From: Bacillus dicomae
GTDB lineage: Bacteria; Bacillota; Bacilli; Bacillales; Bacillaceae_G
Length of the DNA: 64,000 nt
NCBI RefSeq assembly: GCF_006494425.1
Contig: NZ_VHIV01000011.1
Coordinates: 1-64,000, forward strand
Reading direction: 5' to 3'
The position numbers and the translations under genes were made by a program. A model generated the notes under the pieces. That model was not told the origin of the DNA. It did no database searches and worked only from the letters and a program-made list of their open reading frames with translations. Shown here piece by piece: positions 10,199-19,660 of this stretch (the first letter of the stretch is position 1; every line of letters starts with the position of its first letter).

Positions 10199-10252
10199 TA
10201 AAAGCGCTTGCATAATTAAAAATCCGAGTTATAATACTTGTATACAAGTATA
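10199..10252 (+). promoter_or_regulatory. gnt promoter with GntR operator and candidate cre site
   Basis: The -35 TTGCAT (10209-10214) and -10 TATAAT (10231-10236) are 16 bp apart. A perfect 18-bp palindrome ATACTTGTATACAAGTAT (10235-10252) overlaps the -10 and start region. It matches the gluconate operator known for B. subtilis GntR. TAAAAGCGCTTGCA (10199-10212) over the -35 fits the CcpA cre consensus with two mismatches. Together this suggests gluconate induction plus glucose repression. Confidence 0.85.
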
Positions 10253-10275
10253 CTTGATTAACACGAGGTGGATTT

Positions 10276-11007
10276 ATGACGAAATCAATGGAATTTCTTT
10301 ATCCTGAAAAATGGCTTTCAAAAGCTTCTACAGGTGATCGTGTTGCGAGCGAATTGAGAATGCGCATTATTGCAGGTGTAATTGAAAGCGGTACCATCCT
10401 GTCAGAAAATAAAATAGCTGCCGATTTTTCTGTAAGTCGGTCACCCGTTCGTGAAGCATTAAAATTACTAGCTTCTGAAAATATTATTCGCTTAGAAAGA
10501 ATGGGCGCAGTTGTCATTGGTTTAACCGAGAAAGAAATTGAAGAAATATATGATGTTCGTTTACTTATAGAAACGTTTATCTTTGAGCGACTTGGAAAGA
10601 TGGACACAAATGATTTAGTAAGAGAACTAAATAAAATAATGGAAATGATGAAAATCGCCATTAAATATCATGATTCTGATGAATTTTCTTATCAAGATCT
10701 CTTATTCCATGAAACGATTATTCGAACCATTGAGCATTCCTACATCCTAATGATTTGGAATAATTTAAAGCCTGTTATGGAAAGCTTAATCCTTTTATCA
10801 ATGCGTACTCGTTTCAAGGAAAAGTACGAAGACTTTGAACGGATTATTAAAAATCATGAGCTTTATATAAAAGCAATCGAATCAAAAGATCGAGCCCTCA
10901 TGATTGAGGCCTTACATCAAAACTTTGATGATGTTCAAGGGAAAGTCGAAGACCTCTGGATGTCACAACAAATGTTATCTAAAGGAGTTGAGCAAGGACA
11001 TGAGTAG
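10276..11007 (+). CDS. gntR: GntR-type gluconate operon repressor
   Basis: This 243-residue regulator of the GntR family, FCD subclass, has an N-terminal winged helix (about residues 20-85, with ADFSVSRSPVREALKLL) and a C-terminal helical ligand domain (about 95-225). In B. subtilis GntR is a repressor released by gluconate. The start has ACGAGGTGG 6 bp upstream. It is the first gene of gntR-gntK and its own operator lies 24 bp before the ATG, which implies autorepression. Context and operator make the assignment firm. Confidence 0.93.
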   Translation: MTKSMEFLYPEKWLSKASTGDRVASELRMRIIAGVIESGTILSENKIAADFSVSRSPVREALKLLASENIIRLERMGAVVIGLTEKEIEEIYDVRLLIETFIFERLGKMDTNDLVRELNKIMEMMKIAIKYHDSDEFSYQDLLFHETIIRTIEHSYILMIWNNLKPVMESLILLSMRTRFKEKYEDFERIIKNHELYIKAIESKDRALMIEALHQNFDDVQGKVEDLWMSQQMLSKGVEQGHE

Positions 11008-12535
11008 CTATATGTTAGGTATAGATATCGGTACAACAAGTACGAAAGCAGTTTTATTTACTGAAAAAGGCGAAGTCATCCAAACCGAGAATATTGGTTA
11101 TCCACTTCGCACACCGGATATATCCACAGCGGAACAAGATCCAGAAGAGATTTTCCAAGCTGTTTTACAAGCGATATCAAATATAACGAAACAGCATTCA
11201 GATAAAAAACCATCGTTTATTTCATTTAGCAGTGCTATGCATAGTGTCATTGCTATGGATGAAAATGATCAGCCGCTGACACCTTGTATCACTTGGGCAG
11301 ATAATCGTAGTGAGGCATGGGCACATAAAATCAAAGATGAATTGAATGGCCATGCAGTTTATAGACGAACAGGAACACCTATTCACCCAATGTCACCATT
11401 AAGTAAAATTACATGGATTGTGAATGCCCATCCGGAAATTGCTATTAGAACGAAAAAATATATTGGAATCAAAGAATATGTCTTCAAAAAATTCTTTGAT
11501 CAATATGTTGTTGATCATTCCATCGCCTCGTGCATGGGTATGATGAACTTAAAAACGCTAGATTGGGATGAGGAAGCTTTAAAAATTGCTGGTATAACAT
11601 CAGCTCAATTATCTAAACTCGTACCAACCACCAAAATATTCAGCAACTGCAATCCAGATTTAGCCCAAAAGATTGGTATCGATTCCCAAACACTGTTTGT
11701 CATTGGTGCCAGTGATGGGGTGCTTTCTAATCTAGGTGTGAATGCAATTCGGAAAGGAGAGATTGCTGTCACAATTGGAACCAGTGGTGCTATTCGGACC
11801 ATCATTGATAAACCACAAACAGATAAAAAAGGAAGAATATTTTGTTATGCCTTAACCGAAAAGCATTGGGTAATTGGTGGACCGGTAAACAATGGAGGAA
11901 TGGTCCTTCGCTGGATTCGTGATGAACTTGCTTCATCAGAAGTAGAAACTGCGAAAAGACTAGGAATTGATCCATACGATGTATTAACTAAAATAGCAGA
12001 ACGCGTGAGACCTGGTGCAGACGGATTATTATTCCATCCGTACCTTGCAGGGGAACGTGCACCATTATGGAATCCAGATGTACGTGGCTCCTTCTTCGGT
12101 TTAACGATGTCACATAAGAAGGAACATATGATTCGTGCAGCTTTAGAAGGTGTTATATATAATTTATACACTGTATTTTTAGCATTAACAGAATGTATGG
12201 ATGGTCCTGTAACTCGTATTCAAGCAACAGGCGGCTTCGCAAGGTCTGACGTTTGGCGACAGATGATGTCCGATATTTTCGCATCTGAAGTCGTTGTTCC
12301 AAAGAGCTACGAAAGCTCTTGTCTAGGTGCATGTATATTAGGTCTCTATGCCACAGGAAAAATTGATTCTTTTGAAATCGTTTCCGAAATGGTTGGTAGT
12401 ACCTACAAACATACACCGAAAGAAGAAGCAACAAAAGAATACAGACAATTACTGCCTATATTTATTAACCTATCAAGGGCACTAGAAGACGATTATACAC
12501 GCATTGCAAATTATCAAAGAAATTTAATAAAGTAA
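11000..12535 (+). CDS. gntK: Gluconokinase
   Basis: This 511-residue FGGY-family kinase phosphorylates gluconate to 6-phosphogluconate. The N-terminal phosphate loop LGIDIGTTSTKAV, GTSGAIR near residue 255 and the FGGY signature region around GPVTRIQATGGFARSDVW near 405 are present. The start at 11000 overlaps the gntR end by 8 bp and is chosen because the protein then begins MSSYMLGIDIG, as in Bacillus GntK, with AAAGGAG 12 bp upstream. It is part of the gntR-K-P-gnd cluster. Confidence 0.95.
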   Translation: MSSYMLGIDIGTTSTKAVLFTEKGEVIQTENIGYPLRTPDISTAEQDPEEIFQAVLQAISNITKQHSDKKPSFISFSSAMHSVIAMDENDQPLTPCITWADNRSEAWAHKIKDELNGHAVYRRTGTPIHPMSPLSKITWIVNAHPEIAIRTKKYIGIKEYVFKKFFDQYVVDHSIASCMGMMNLKTLDWDEEALKIAGITSAQLSKLVPTTKIFSNCNPDLAQKIGIDSQTLFVIGASDGVLSNLGVNAIRKGEIAVTIGTSGAIRTIIDKPQTDKKGRIFCYALTEKHWVIGGPVNNGGMVLRWIRDELASSEVETAKRLGIDPYDVLTKIAERVRPGADGLLFHPYLAGERAPLWNPDVRGSFFGLTMSHKKEHMIRAALEGVIYNLYTVFLALTECMDGPVTRIQATGGFARSDVWRQMMSDIFASEVVVPKSYESSCLGACILGLYATGKIDSFEIVSEMVGSTYKHTPKEEATKEYRQLLPIFINLSRALEDDYTRIANYQRNLIK

Positions 12536-12549
12536 AACTTTCATCAGTA

Positions 12550-12622
12550 ATCCCCCACGCCTCGCTTCTATCTAAATCTCGAGGTGGTGGGGGCCTTACT
12601 GCCCACGAATAGCGGGATAAAT
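12550..12622 (+). repeat. B. cereus-type interspersed hairpin repeat, copy 1
   Basis: The hairpin CCCCCACGCCTCG ... CGAGGTGGTGGGGG is followed by CTTACTGCCC, then GCGGGATAAA. The same pieces in the same order recur at 53884-53956. The form, a G/C-rich hairpin plus a conserved 3' tail, resembles non-autonomous elements (bcr, MITE or IS200/IS605-end types) known from the B. cereus group. No transposase is near. Which named family it belongs to is not decided here. Confidence 0.55.
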
Positions 12623-12654
12623 ACAAATACAGCTAAGATTAGGGGGGAACTACG

Positions 12655-14001
12655 ATGCCATTAGTCATTGTAGCAATTGGGATTTTAGCATTACTTTTAC
12701 TGATTATGCGCTTTAAATTAAATACCTTTATTTCATTAATCATTGTATCCGTCGGGGTTGCTTTAGCACTTGGAATGCCAACAGAAAAGATTTTTAAAAC
12801 CATTGAAGCGGGATTAGGCGGAACACTTGGGCACTTAGCACTCGTTTTTGGACTTGGTGCGATGTTAGGTAAGTTGCTTTCAGATTCTGGGGGTGCACAA
12901 CGCATTGCCATGACCCTTGTGAAAAAATTTGGTGAAAAGAACATTCAATGGGCTGTTGTGACTGCCTCATTTATTATCGGGATTGCATTATTTTTTGAAG
13001 TAGGATTAGTATTATTAATTCCGATTGTATTTGCAATTTCAAGAGAATTAAAAGTTTCTATCTTATATCTCGGTATTTCGATGGCAGCTGCTTTATCTGT
13101 AACACACGGATTCTTACCACCACACCCAGGACCAACTGCTATCGCTGGTGAATTGCATGCAAACATCGGTGAAGTATTACTTTACGGTTTTATGATAGCG
13201 GTTCCAACGGTTGTGTTAGCTGGACCTGTATTTACTAAACTTGCAAAAAAACTAGTACCTGAGGCGTTCACAAAAACCGGTAATATCCAATCATTAGGTG
13301 AGCAGAAAGTATTTAAACTTGAAGAAACTCCTGGTTTTGGAATCAGTGTTTTTACCGCTTTACTGCCTGTTCTTTTAATGGCAGTCGCTACAATTATTAC
13401 TTTGTTGCAAAAAACAATGGGATTCAAAGATAATAGTTTGCTAGCAACAATCGAGTTTATTGGGAATGCGGATACTGCCATGTTGATATCCTTACTAGTT
13501 GCGATCTATACAATGGGATTGGCAAGAAATATTCCAATCAAAAACGTGATGGAATCTTGTACAACAGCGATCTCGAATATTGGGATGATGCTCTTAATTA
13601 TTGGTGGAGGCGGCGCTTTCAAACAAGTATTAATTGATGGCGGCGTTGGTAACTATGTAGCCGAATTATTCAAAGGAACTTCATTATCACCGATCTTGCT
13701 CGCATGGATTATCGCTGCCATCTTACGTATTTCATTGGGGTCTGCTACGGTTGCTGCATTAACAACTGTCGGTTTAGTGATTCCGATGTTAGGTCAATCT
13801 GATGTTAACCTTGCTTTAGTTGTCCTTGCAACAGGGGCTGGTAGTTTAATTGCTTCACACGTGAACGATGCTGGTTTCTGGATGTTCAAAGAGTACTTTG
13901 GTTTAAGCATGAAAGAAACATTTGCAACATGGACTTTACTTGAGACTATCGTTTCTGTAGCCGGATTAGGGTTTACTTTATTATTAAGTTTATTTGTATA
14001 G
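12655..14001 (+). CDS. gntP: Gluconate permease (GntP family)
   Basis: This 448-residue integral membrane protein has about 12 hydrophobic segments and belongs to the gluconate:H+ symporter family. Recognisable stretches are ALFFEVGLVLLIPIVF near residue 105, FLPPHPGPTA near 160, GGGGAFKQVLIDGGVG near 320 and SHVNDAGFWMFKEYFG near 400. The start has TTAGGGGGGAAC upstream. It follows gntK after 119 bp holding a hairpin repeat, so it may be read through from the gnt promoter. Confidence 0.95.
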   Translation: MPLVIVAIGILALLLLIMRFKLNTFISLIIVSVGVALALGMPTEKIFKTIEAGLGGTLGHLALVFGLGAMLGKLLSDSGGAQRIAMTLVKKFGEKNIQWAVVTASFIIGIALFFEVGLVLLIPIVFAISRELKVSILYLGISMAAALSVTHGFLPPHPGPTAIAGELHANIGEVLLYGFMIAVPTVVLAGPVFTKLAKKLVPEAFTKTGNIQSLGEQKVFKLEETPGFGISVFTALLPVLLMAVATIITLLQKTMGFKDNSLLATIEFIGNADTAMLISLLVAIYTMGLARNIPIKNVMESCTTAISNIGMMLLIIGGGGAFKQVLIDGGVGNYVAELFKGTSLSPILLAWIIAAILRISLGSATVAALTTVGLVIPMLGQSDVNLALVVLATGAGSLIASHVNDAGFWMFKEYFGLSMKETFATWTLLETIVSVAGLGFTLLLSLFV

Positions 14002-14223
14002 ATCTTTCTAAACAGTAAAAGGGATACGGAAGCTGTTTAATGTGATTTTTCATAATTAACCGGTTATTTTTCATGATTGATTAATAAGGATGAAAATTTC
14101 TCTTTATTTTTTAACTTGATAGTGATGTGCCGTGTCCCTTTAACCTTTTGCACGAATACTGGCAGAGCCTATTGAAATGAAAAAGATGGATTATTTGATT
14201 AAAGTGTTATTTTAGGTATATAT

Positions 14224-14231
14224 ACTATAAT
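14224..14231 (+). promoter_or_regulatory. Possible -10 element before gnd
   Basis: A TATAAT lies about 35 bp before the gnd ATG, with a weak TTGATT-like -35 about 30 bp further upstream. It suggests that gnd can be expressed separately from gntP, which is 264 bp away. Assigned by eye. Confidence 0.3.
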
Positions 14232-14265
14232 ACAGAGTAACATACATGGAAAGGAACGATAGAAT

Positions 14266-15675
14266 ATGGAAAAGTTACAAATTGGAGTTGTTGGTGTGGG
14301 CGTTATGGGAAAAAGCCTCGCACTTAACTTTGAGAGCAAAGGGTATTCTGTTGCCCTATATGATATTTCAAAGGAAAAAGTTGATGAAACCATTGAGGAA
14401 AACCGTGGTAAAAACTTAGTTGGTACTCATATAGTTGAAGAGTTTGTTAACTCACTTGAATCACCTAGAAAGATTTTATTAATGGTTAATGCGGGGGAAA
14501 TTACAGATAAAGCGATTGATTCTCTAGTCCCTCACCTTGATAAAGGTGATATTTTAATTGACGGTGGTAATACATACTTTGTCGATACAATTCGCCGAAA
14601 CAAACGTCTTGCCGAAGAAGGAATCAATTTCATCGGGGCAGGTGTGTCAGGCGGCGAAGAGGGTGCATTGAAGGGACCATCTATTATGCCAGGCGGACAG
14701 AAGGATGCATACGAAAAAGTAAAGGATATGCTTGAAAACATCTCTGCAAAAGTGAATAACGAGCCTTGCTGTTCTTATATCGGACCTAATGGGGCAGGAC
14801 ACTATGTAAAGATGGTTCACAATGGTATTGAGTATGGAGATATGCAATTAATTTGTGAAGCATATTTCTTCTTGAAACAAACACTAGATTTGACTGCAGA
14901 AGAGTTCCATGAAATATTTGCTGAATGGAATAAAGGTGAACTGAACAGCTATCTAATTGAGATTACAGCCGATATTTTCAAGAAGAAAGATGAAGAAACC
15001 GGTAAGCCATTAGTGGATGTTATTCTTGATACTGCAGGACAAAAGGGTACAGGGAAATGGACAAGTCAAAGCGCACTTGATTTAGGTATCTCTCTGCCTA
15101 TTATCACGGAATCTGTATTTGCACGTTGCATTTCTGCTTTAAAAGAAGAGCGTGTGAAAGCAAGCAAAGTTTTATCTGGACCTAAAGATAAAACGGCAAT
15201 TGGAGTTGAAAAAGCCGAATTAATTGAAGCGGTGCGCCAAGCTTTATATATGAGTAAAATTTGTTCTTATGCACAAGGATTCACGCAATTGAAGGCAGCT
15301 TCTGAGGAATATGATTGGAACCTTGATTTTGGCAGCATTTCTATGCTTTGGAGAGGCGGATGTATTATCCGTGCTGCCTTTTTACAGAACATTAAAGAGG
15401 CTTATGAGACTAACACTGACCTACCGAACCTTTTACTTGATCCATACTTTAAAGAAATTGTAGAGTCATATCAAGGTGGATTACGCCAAATTATCTCAAT
15501 GGCGGTACAACAGGGCATTCCGATACCTGCATTTTCAGCAGCAATTTCTTATTATGACAGCTATCGTACTGCTAAACTACCTGCAAACTTATTGCAAGCG
15601 CAGCGCGATTATTTTGGAGCGCATACGTATAAACGAGTAGATAAAGAAGGTACATTCCATACAAAATGGATATAA
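14266..15675 (+). CDS. gnd: 6-phosphogluconate dehydrogenase (decarboxylating)
   Basis: This 469-residue enzyme oxidises 6-phosphogluconate to ribulose-5-phosphate and CO2. The nucleotide fold [15 protein letters not shown] lies at residues 5-20, the catalytic-region [21 protein letters not shown] near 125-145, [12 protein letters not shown] near 185 and the C-terminal substrate-binding [11 protein letters not shown] near 450. It corresponds to gntZ of the B. subtilis gnt operon and completes gluconate catabolism here. The ribosome binding site is GGAAAGGAACG. A terminator follows immediately. Confidence 0.97.
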   Translation: MEKLQIGVVGVGVMGKSLALNFESKGYSVALYDISKEKVDETIEENRGKNLVGTHIVEEFVNSLESPRKILLMVNAGEITDKAIDSLVPHLDKGDILIDGGNTYFVDTIRRNKRLAEEGINFIGAGVSGGEEGALKGPSIMPGGQKDAYEKVKDMLENISAKVNNEPCCSYIGPNGAGHYVKMVHNGIEYGDMQLICEAYFFLKQTLDLTAEEFHEIFAEWNKGELNSYLIEITADIFKKKDEETGKPLVDVILDTAGQKGTGKWTSQSALDLGISLPIITESVFARCISALKEERVKASKVLSGPKDKTAIGVEKAELIEAVRQALYMSKICSYAQGFTQLKAASEEYDWNLDFGSISMLWRGGCIIRAAFLQNIKEAYETNTDLPNLLLDPYFKEIVESYQGGLRQIISMAVQQGIPIPAFSAAISYYDSYRTAKLPANLLQAQRDYFGAHTYKRVDKEGTFHTKWI

Positions 15676-15681
15676 AATAAT

Positions 15682-15716
15682 AAATGGACTAAGATTAAAT
15701 TCTTAGTCCATTTTTC
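15682..15716 (+). terminator. Terminator of gnd
   Basis: The stem AATGGACTAAGA / TCTTAGTCCATT is followed by TTTTT. Confidence 0.9.
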
Positions 15717-15920
15717 ATTCCACAATTCGTAGGCTATAAGACTCCCACTGATGGAAGTTCACTTTAAACGAATGTATGAATTAAAAGGCGTTTATTTTTC
15801 CCATTTAGATGAAAACCACATAATCTTTAATTTGAAATGTTATCTGAATAATCCTCACAATTGTTGGTTTTCACACGTTTATTGTGGTATTAAGTGACAA
15901 AAAATTTGTTTAATTTACAA

Positions 15921-16146
15921 TAAAGTCGTACTGTTTATAAAAAAGTTGCACCGCTTTACCCCTTTAGTTTTATTCTTGAGTTTTTTACGTATTTTCCAAT
16001 GTGATTGTGCCTAAACTATGAAAAATTGTATACTAATTCACAAGGAAAGCATCCATTTTGAACAAACTTATTTCAAAATGGATGCTTCTTATTTACCATA
16101 TAATATGTGTTTGCGTAATGTTTCTGATTAAACTTTATTTCAAACC
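15921..16146 (+). repeat. Diverged repeat copy B (after gnd)
   Basis: This is the partner of 8731-8943, with the same order of blocks: GTTTATAAAAAAG, CCGCTTTACCCCTTTA, a hairpin CCATTTTGA ... TTCAAAATGG (16052-16083) and GATTAAACTTTATTTCAAACC. It lies in a 740-bp gap without a supported gene. An in-frame stretch at 16058-16270 crosses two hairpins and is not considered coding. Confidence 0.5.
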
Positions 16147-16185
16147 AACATCTAGTTATAGCTTTAAAATAAATTTACAAATTTG

Positions 16186-16222
16186 TATCCCTTTAGATAT
16201 GTTATCTAAAGGGGTATTTTTG
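16186..16222 (+). terminator. Hairpin terminator-like element
   Basis: The stem CCCTTTAGATA / TATCTAAAGGGG has a 3-base loop and is followed by TATTTTTG. No gene reads directly into it; it may end a transcript coming through copy B of the repeat. Confidence 0.6.
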
Positions 16223-16415
16223 TGTCTAAAAAGAACATCTAAAATTGGTAAGTGGACAGAACTCCACTAATTAAAGTTTTATTTTATCGGATTTGGAATA
16301 GCGCTACTTTTATTTATCTGAATTTTCCGTTAATGTTTTAAATATGCGTGAACAATTTTCTTTATTATGACAAAAAGAGACGAGAGATTTATGGACATTA
16401 CAAGGGGGCATATTG

Positions 16416-18374
16416 ATGAAAGTGAGTGAAAAAACATATTTAAGTATAGAAGAGATTATTTCATTACCGGCCTTATCAAGTACAAATATAAGCGATGATG
16501 GCAAAAATGTAGCATTTGTTAAGATAACAGCTAACTGGAAAGACAATACATATAGAAATCATGTATGGATATATGAAAAAGGTAAAGGACAGAGTTATCC
16601 ATTAACAAATGGGGATATAGATAGTACATGCCCGTTATGGTCTCCAAATTCTAAGGATATTGCATACCTTAGCCCTGTTAGTAATGGGAAAAATCAAATC
16701 TTTGTTAAGTCACTAAATGGTTATGGTGGGGTGCAAATTACTCATGAGGAAGAAGGGATCAGTACATTCAAATGGGATCCTACTGGTAAAGGGTTTTATT
16801 ATATTACACAGTCAAAAGAATGTGAGGAAATAAAGAAACGTAAAGAGCTATATGGAGATTTTCAACATGTAGGTAAGGAACAGCAGAATAATTGTTTATG
16901 CTACATTGAAATAGAAAAAGTGATCCAAAATGATAAAGGGGAACGAAAGATTAACGATGTTTATCAATTAACTGATGGTAAGGATTTTTATATACATAAC
17001 TTTGATATTTCAAATGATGGGAAAAAGGTTGTATGTATGGCTACCCCAAGCTTAAACGATCATATGAATGGTGACCTAATCATATTAGATGTTGAAGCTG
17101 GGGAACTGCAAAAGATGAATATAGATAAATTGTTGGGTGGGAGCGTTTGTTTTTCTCCTGAGGGCAGTAAAATATGTTACTCAGCAAGCATAAGGGAAAA
17201 GGCGTATTATAGAAACCATATACAAGAAAGTACATTAGAGATATATGATCTAAATACGGGAGAACGAATTGTCCCTTTAACAGATTTTGATAGTACGGTT
17301 ACGCCATTACAGTGGACAGCTAAAGGGATTTTAATTCGATGGCAGGATAAAACGAATTATCGTATTGGATTACTATCTGAAGATGGCACTATGAAAACAT
17401 TAAGCGAAAAAATAGATGGCTTTATAATGGATGCCTCTATAACAAGAGATGGAAATCATATAACCTATAATAAGGCTATAACAAATGAAACCTTTGAAAT
17501 TTATTTAGACGACAAAAAAATAACGAATGAAAATAGTTTTTTCGAAGGAAGGCTTAAAAGTAACAGAGAAGTCATCTCATGGCAAAGTAGTGATGGGCTT
17601 GAAATAGAGGGTGTTTTATCAACACCAGTAGAGTTTGATACAAATAAAAAATATCCTTTATTAGTAGTAATTCACGGCGGTCCGGCTTGGGCATCCTTTC
17701 CGATATTTTCAGACTGCTTCAATGAGAAATATCCGATTGAACAGTTTGTTGAAAAAGGCTTTCTCGTTTTAGAGCCAAACTATAGAGGAAGTTCTGGTTA
17801 TGGTAATGAATTTTTAAAAGCAAACTATAGAAAACAAGGACTTGCTGATTACGATGATGTTATATCTGGAGTGGATGAACTAGTTAAAAAAGGGATGGTA
17901 GACAAAGATAGAGTAGGAGTTATGGGATGGAGTAACGGAGGATATATATCAGCTTTCTGTTCTACATTTAGTAATAGATTTAAAGCTATTTCAGTTGGGG
18001 GCGGAATTACTAACTGGAGTACCCATTATGTAAATACAGATATTCCTTACTTTATTAGGATGCATTTAGGAAATACTCCATGGAATGATCCAGATATATA
18101 TAGGAAAACATCACCAATGACGTATATTAAATCAGCGTGTACGCCTACCTTAATCCAACATGGCGAAAAGGATGCAAGAATACCAGTTACAAATGCATAT
18201 GAATTACATCAAGGGTTAAAGGATATGGAAGTTGATACAGAATTAATAATATTTAAAGGAATGGCATATAGCCCTGGTCAGCCGGGAATGAATGTAGCTA
18301 TTATGAAGCAGAACTTGATGTGGTTTTCACACTATATTCTTGGAGAAAGCATGAGAGATTTTAGTACTATATAA
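16416..18374 (+). CDS. S9-family peptidase-like protein, catalytic His replaced
   Basis: This 652-residue protein is related to acylaminoacyl peptidases of the prolyl oligopeptidase family. A WD40-like beta-propeller (about residues 20-370, with repeats such as CPLWSPNSKDIAYL and FKWDPTGKGFYY) precedes the alpha/beta hydrolase domain (about 390-645). HGGPAW near residue 425 and GWSNGG with Ser506 are intact, as is Asp586 in HGEKDARIP. The position where the family has the catalytic His (KGMxH) is Tyr618 (KGMAYSPG). The ATG at 16416 is preferred over the TTG one codon earlier because AAGGGGG is 7 bp upstream. Activity is doubtful unless another residue serves. Confidence 0.88.
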   Translation: MKVSEKTYLSIEEIISLPALSSTNISDDGKNVAFVKITANWKDNTYRNHVWIYEKGKGQSYPLTNGDIDSTCPLWSPNSKDIAYLSPVSNGKNQIFVKSLNGYGGVQITHEEEGISTFKWDPTGKGFYYITQSKECEEIKKRKELYGDFQHVGKEQQNNCLCYIEIEKVIQNDKGERKINDVYQLTDGKDFYIHNFDISNDGKKVVCMATPSLNDHMNGDLIILDVEAGELQKMNIDKLLGGSVCFSPEGSKICYSASIREKAYYRNHIQESTLEIYDLNTGERIVPLTDFDSTVTPLQWTAKGILIRWQDKTNYRIGLLSEDGTMKTLSEKIDGFIMDASITRDGNHITYNKAITNETFEIYLDDKKITNENSFFEGRLKSNREVISWQSSDGLEIEGVLSTPVEFDTNKKYPLLVVIHGGPAWASFPIFSDCFNEKYPIEQFVEKGFLVLEPNYRGSSGYGNEFLKANYRKQGLADYDDVISGVDELVKKGMVDKDRVGVMGWSNGGYISAFCSTFSNRFKAISVGGGITNWSTHYVNTDIPYFIRMHLGNTPWNDPDIYRKTSPMTYIKSACTPTLIQHGEKDARIPVTNAYELHQGLKDMEVDTELIIFKGMAYSPGQPGMNVAIMKQNLMWFSHYILGESMRDFSTI

Positions 18375-18477
18375 TGGATATACGCATAGGGGGTTTTCAG
18401 TGTGCAATTGGGTCAGATTGTTGTAAACTGCATGCAAACCATTATGATTATAAGGAAACATAATTCGGAGGACTAAT

Positions 18478-19044
18478 ATGACAGAGAATAAAAATGTGCT
18501 ACCAGTAGAACAACGTGAAGAACTATTAAAAGTGTTACAAGCTCGTTTTGAGAAAAACATGAACCGCCATGAAGGTCTTGAATGGGCTAAAGTTGAGGTA
18601 AAGCTGAATGCTAATCCTGAAAGGTTATGGTCACTTAACGAAATGGAAGTGACTGGCGGTGAACCGGATGTTGTTGGATATGACAAAGAGAGGGACGAGT
18701 ATATTTTCTGCGATTGTTCAAAGGAGAGTCCTAAAGGTCGTAGAAGCCTTTGTTATGATCGTGAAGCGTTAGAAGCAAGAAAAAAACATAAACCGGAAAA
18801 TAACGTTATTGATGTGGCAACTGCTATGGGCATTGAATTATTAACAGAAGAACAATATCGAGAGTTGCAAGAACTTGGGGATTTTGACATGAAATCATCG
18901 AGTTGGGTACAAACACCTTCAGACATTAGAGAGCTTGGTGGAGCTCTATTTTGCGATTATCGCTTCGGACATGTTTTCGTGTACCACAATGGAGCAGATT
19001 CATATTATGCTGCTAGAGGATTTCGCGGTTCGTTAAGAGTTTAA
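18478..19044 (+). CDS. DUF4256 family protein
   Basis: This 188-residue soluble protein is recognised as DUF4256 from its overall pattern: LxxRFxxNMxRHxGxxW near residue 20, ATG-type GGEPDVVGYD near 60, CDCSKESPKGRRSLCYDREAL near 75-95, and YRFGHVFVYHNGADSYYAARGFRG at the C-terminus. The biochemical function of the family is unknown. A strong TCGGAGGAC lies 7 bp before the ATG. It stands alone 103 bp after the S9 peptidase-like gene and has its own terminator. Confidence 0.85.
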   Translation: MTENKNVLPVEQREELLKVLQARFEKNMNRHEGLEWAKVEVKLNANPERLWSLNEMEVTGGEPDVVGYDKERDEYIFCDCSKESPKGRRSLCYDREALEARKKHKPENNVIDVATAMGIELLTEEQYRELQELGDFDMKSSSWVQTPSDIRELGGALFCDYRFGHVFVYHNGADSYYAARGFRGSLRV

Positions 19045-19059
19045 ATTTGGAGTAAACAA

Positions 19060-19092
19060 AAAAGAGCCTAATATGTAGGCTCTTTTTCTTAT
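19060..19092 (+). terminator. Terminator of the DUF4256 gene
   Basis: The stem AAAGAGCCTA / TAGGCTCTTT with a short loop is followed by TTCTT. It can also serve the convergent DoxX gene. Confidence 0.85.
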
Positions 19093-19116
19093 TTATAGTT
19101 TAAAAGTAAACCGCTA

Positions 19117-19623
19117 CTATGCAGTTTTACTTAATTTATATGTTCCGTGGTTGTTTTTACGGAAAAGTTTTGGGAAAACATAACCATCTAATCCAATACG
19201 TCCAGCGTTCTGTCCTGCAACTAAAATGAACATAGTCAAAATAAGCAGGTTTGGGTTTACACTAACAGTTCCGCTTAATAAAAATGAAAGATTCATTATG
19301 ATTCCGAAAAATGCAGCTGTTTTTGTTAAGCCACCTAAAATTAAACCTAGTCCTACTAAAATTTCTCCCCATTGAACTAAAAAGCTAAATAGGTCTGCGT
19401 TTGGAAGAACAAAATGTTGAAGAAAATCTGCCCACCAACTTTGTACTGCAGGGTGGTCACCTGATGCTTGAGCGATAGCGCCCTTTAGAAAGCCACTTGC
19501 GTCAAAGGATTGTCCGAAGACTTTGCCGATTCCAGCAGCGAGCCATGTATATCCTATGTAAAGCCGTAAAAATAATAATATGAAAGTAGCACGTTTATCA
19601 GTTCTTAAAAAATTGATAACCAT
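19117..19623 (-). CDS. DoxX/CatD-like membrane protein
   Basis: This 168-residue protein has four predicted membrane segments (about residues 15-35, 78-100, 105-122 and 128-145) and the DoxX pattern LFLRLYIGYTWLAAGIGK plus QWGEILVGLGLILGG. Members in Bacillus, such as CatD, are linked to thiol or quinone stress. A partner dioxygenase gene is not adjacent here. The start has GGAGGG 6 bp upstream. Its promoter carries a perfect CRP/Fnr-type box. Confidence 0.8.
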   Translation of the reverse strand: MVINFLRTDKRATFILLFLRLYIGYTWLAAGIGKVFGQSFDASGFLKGAIAQASGDHPAVQSWWADFLQHFVLPNADLFSFLVQWGEILVGLGLILGGLTKTAAFFGIIMNLSFLLSGTVSVNPNLLILTMFILVAGQNAGRIGLDGYVFPKLFRKNNHGTYKLSKTA

Positions 19624-19660
19624 TGAAATCCCTCCAATATTGTATTTACAAGTTTATTAT

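Noticed and set aside
10047..10247. Minus-strand open frame of 66 codons before gntR
   Set aside because: The translated sequence looks protein-like and a terminator follows its stop, but its start would lie inside the GntR operator and no ribosome binding site is seen. It could be a gene remnant, so it is only noted in the intergenic entry.
16058..16270. Open frame of 70 codons after gnd
   Set aside because: It crosses the hairpin of repeat copy B and a second terminator-like hairpin, and lacks a ribosome binding site.
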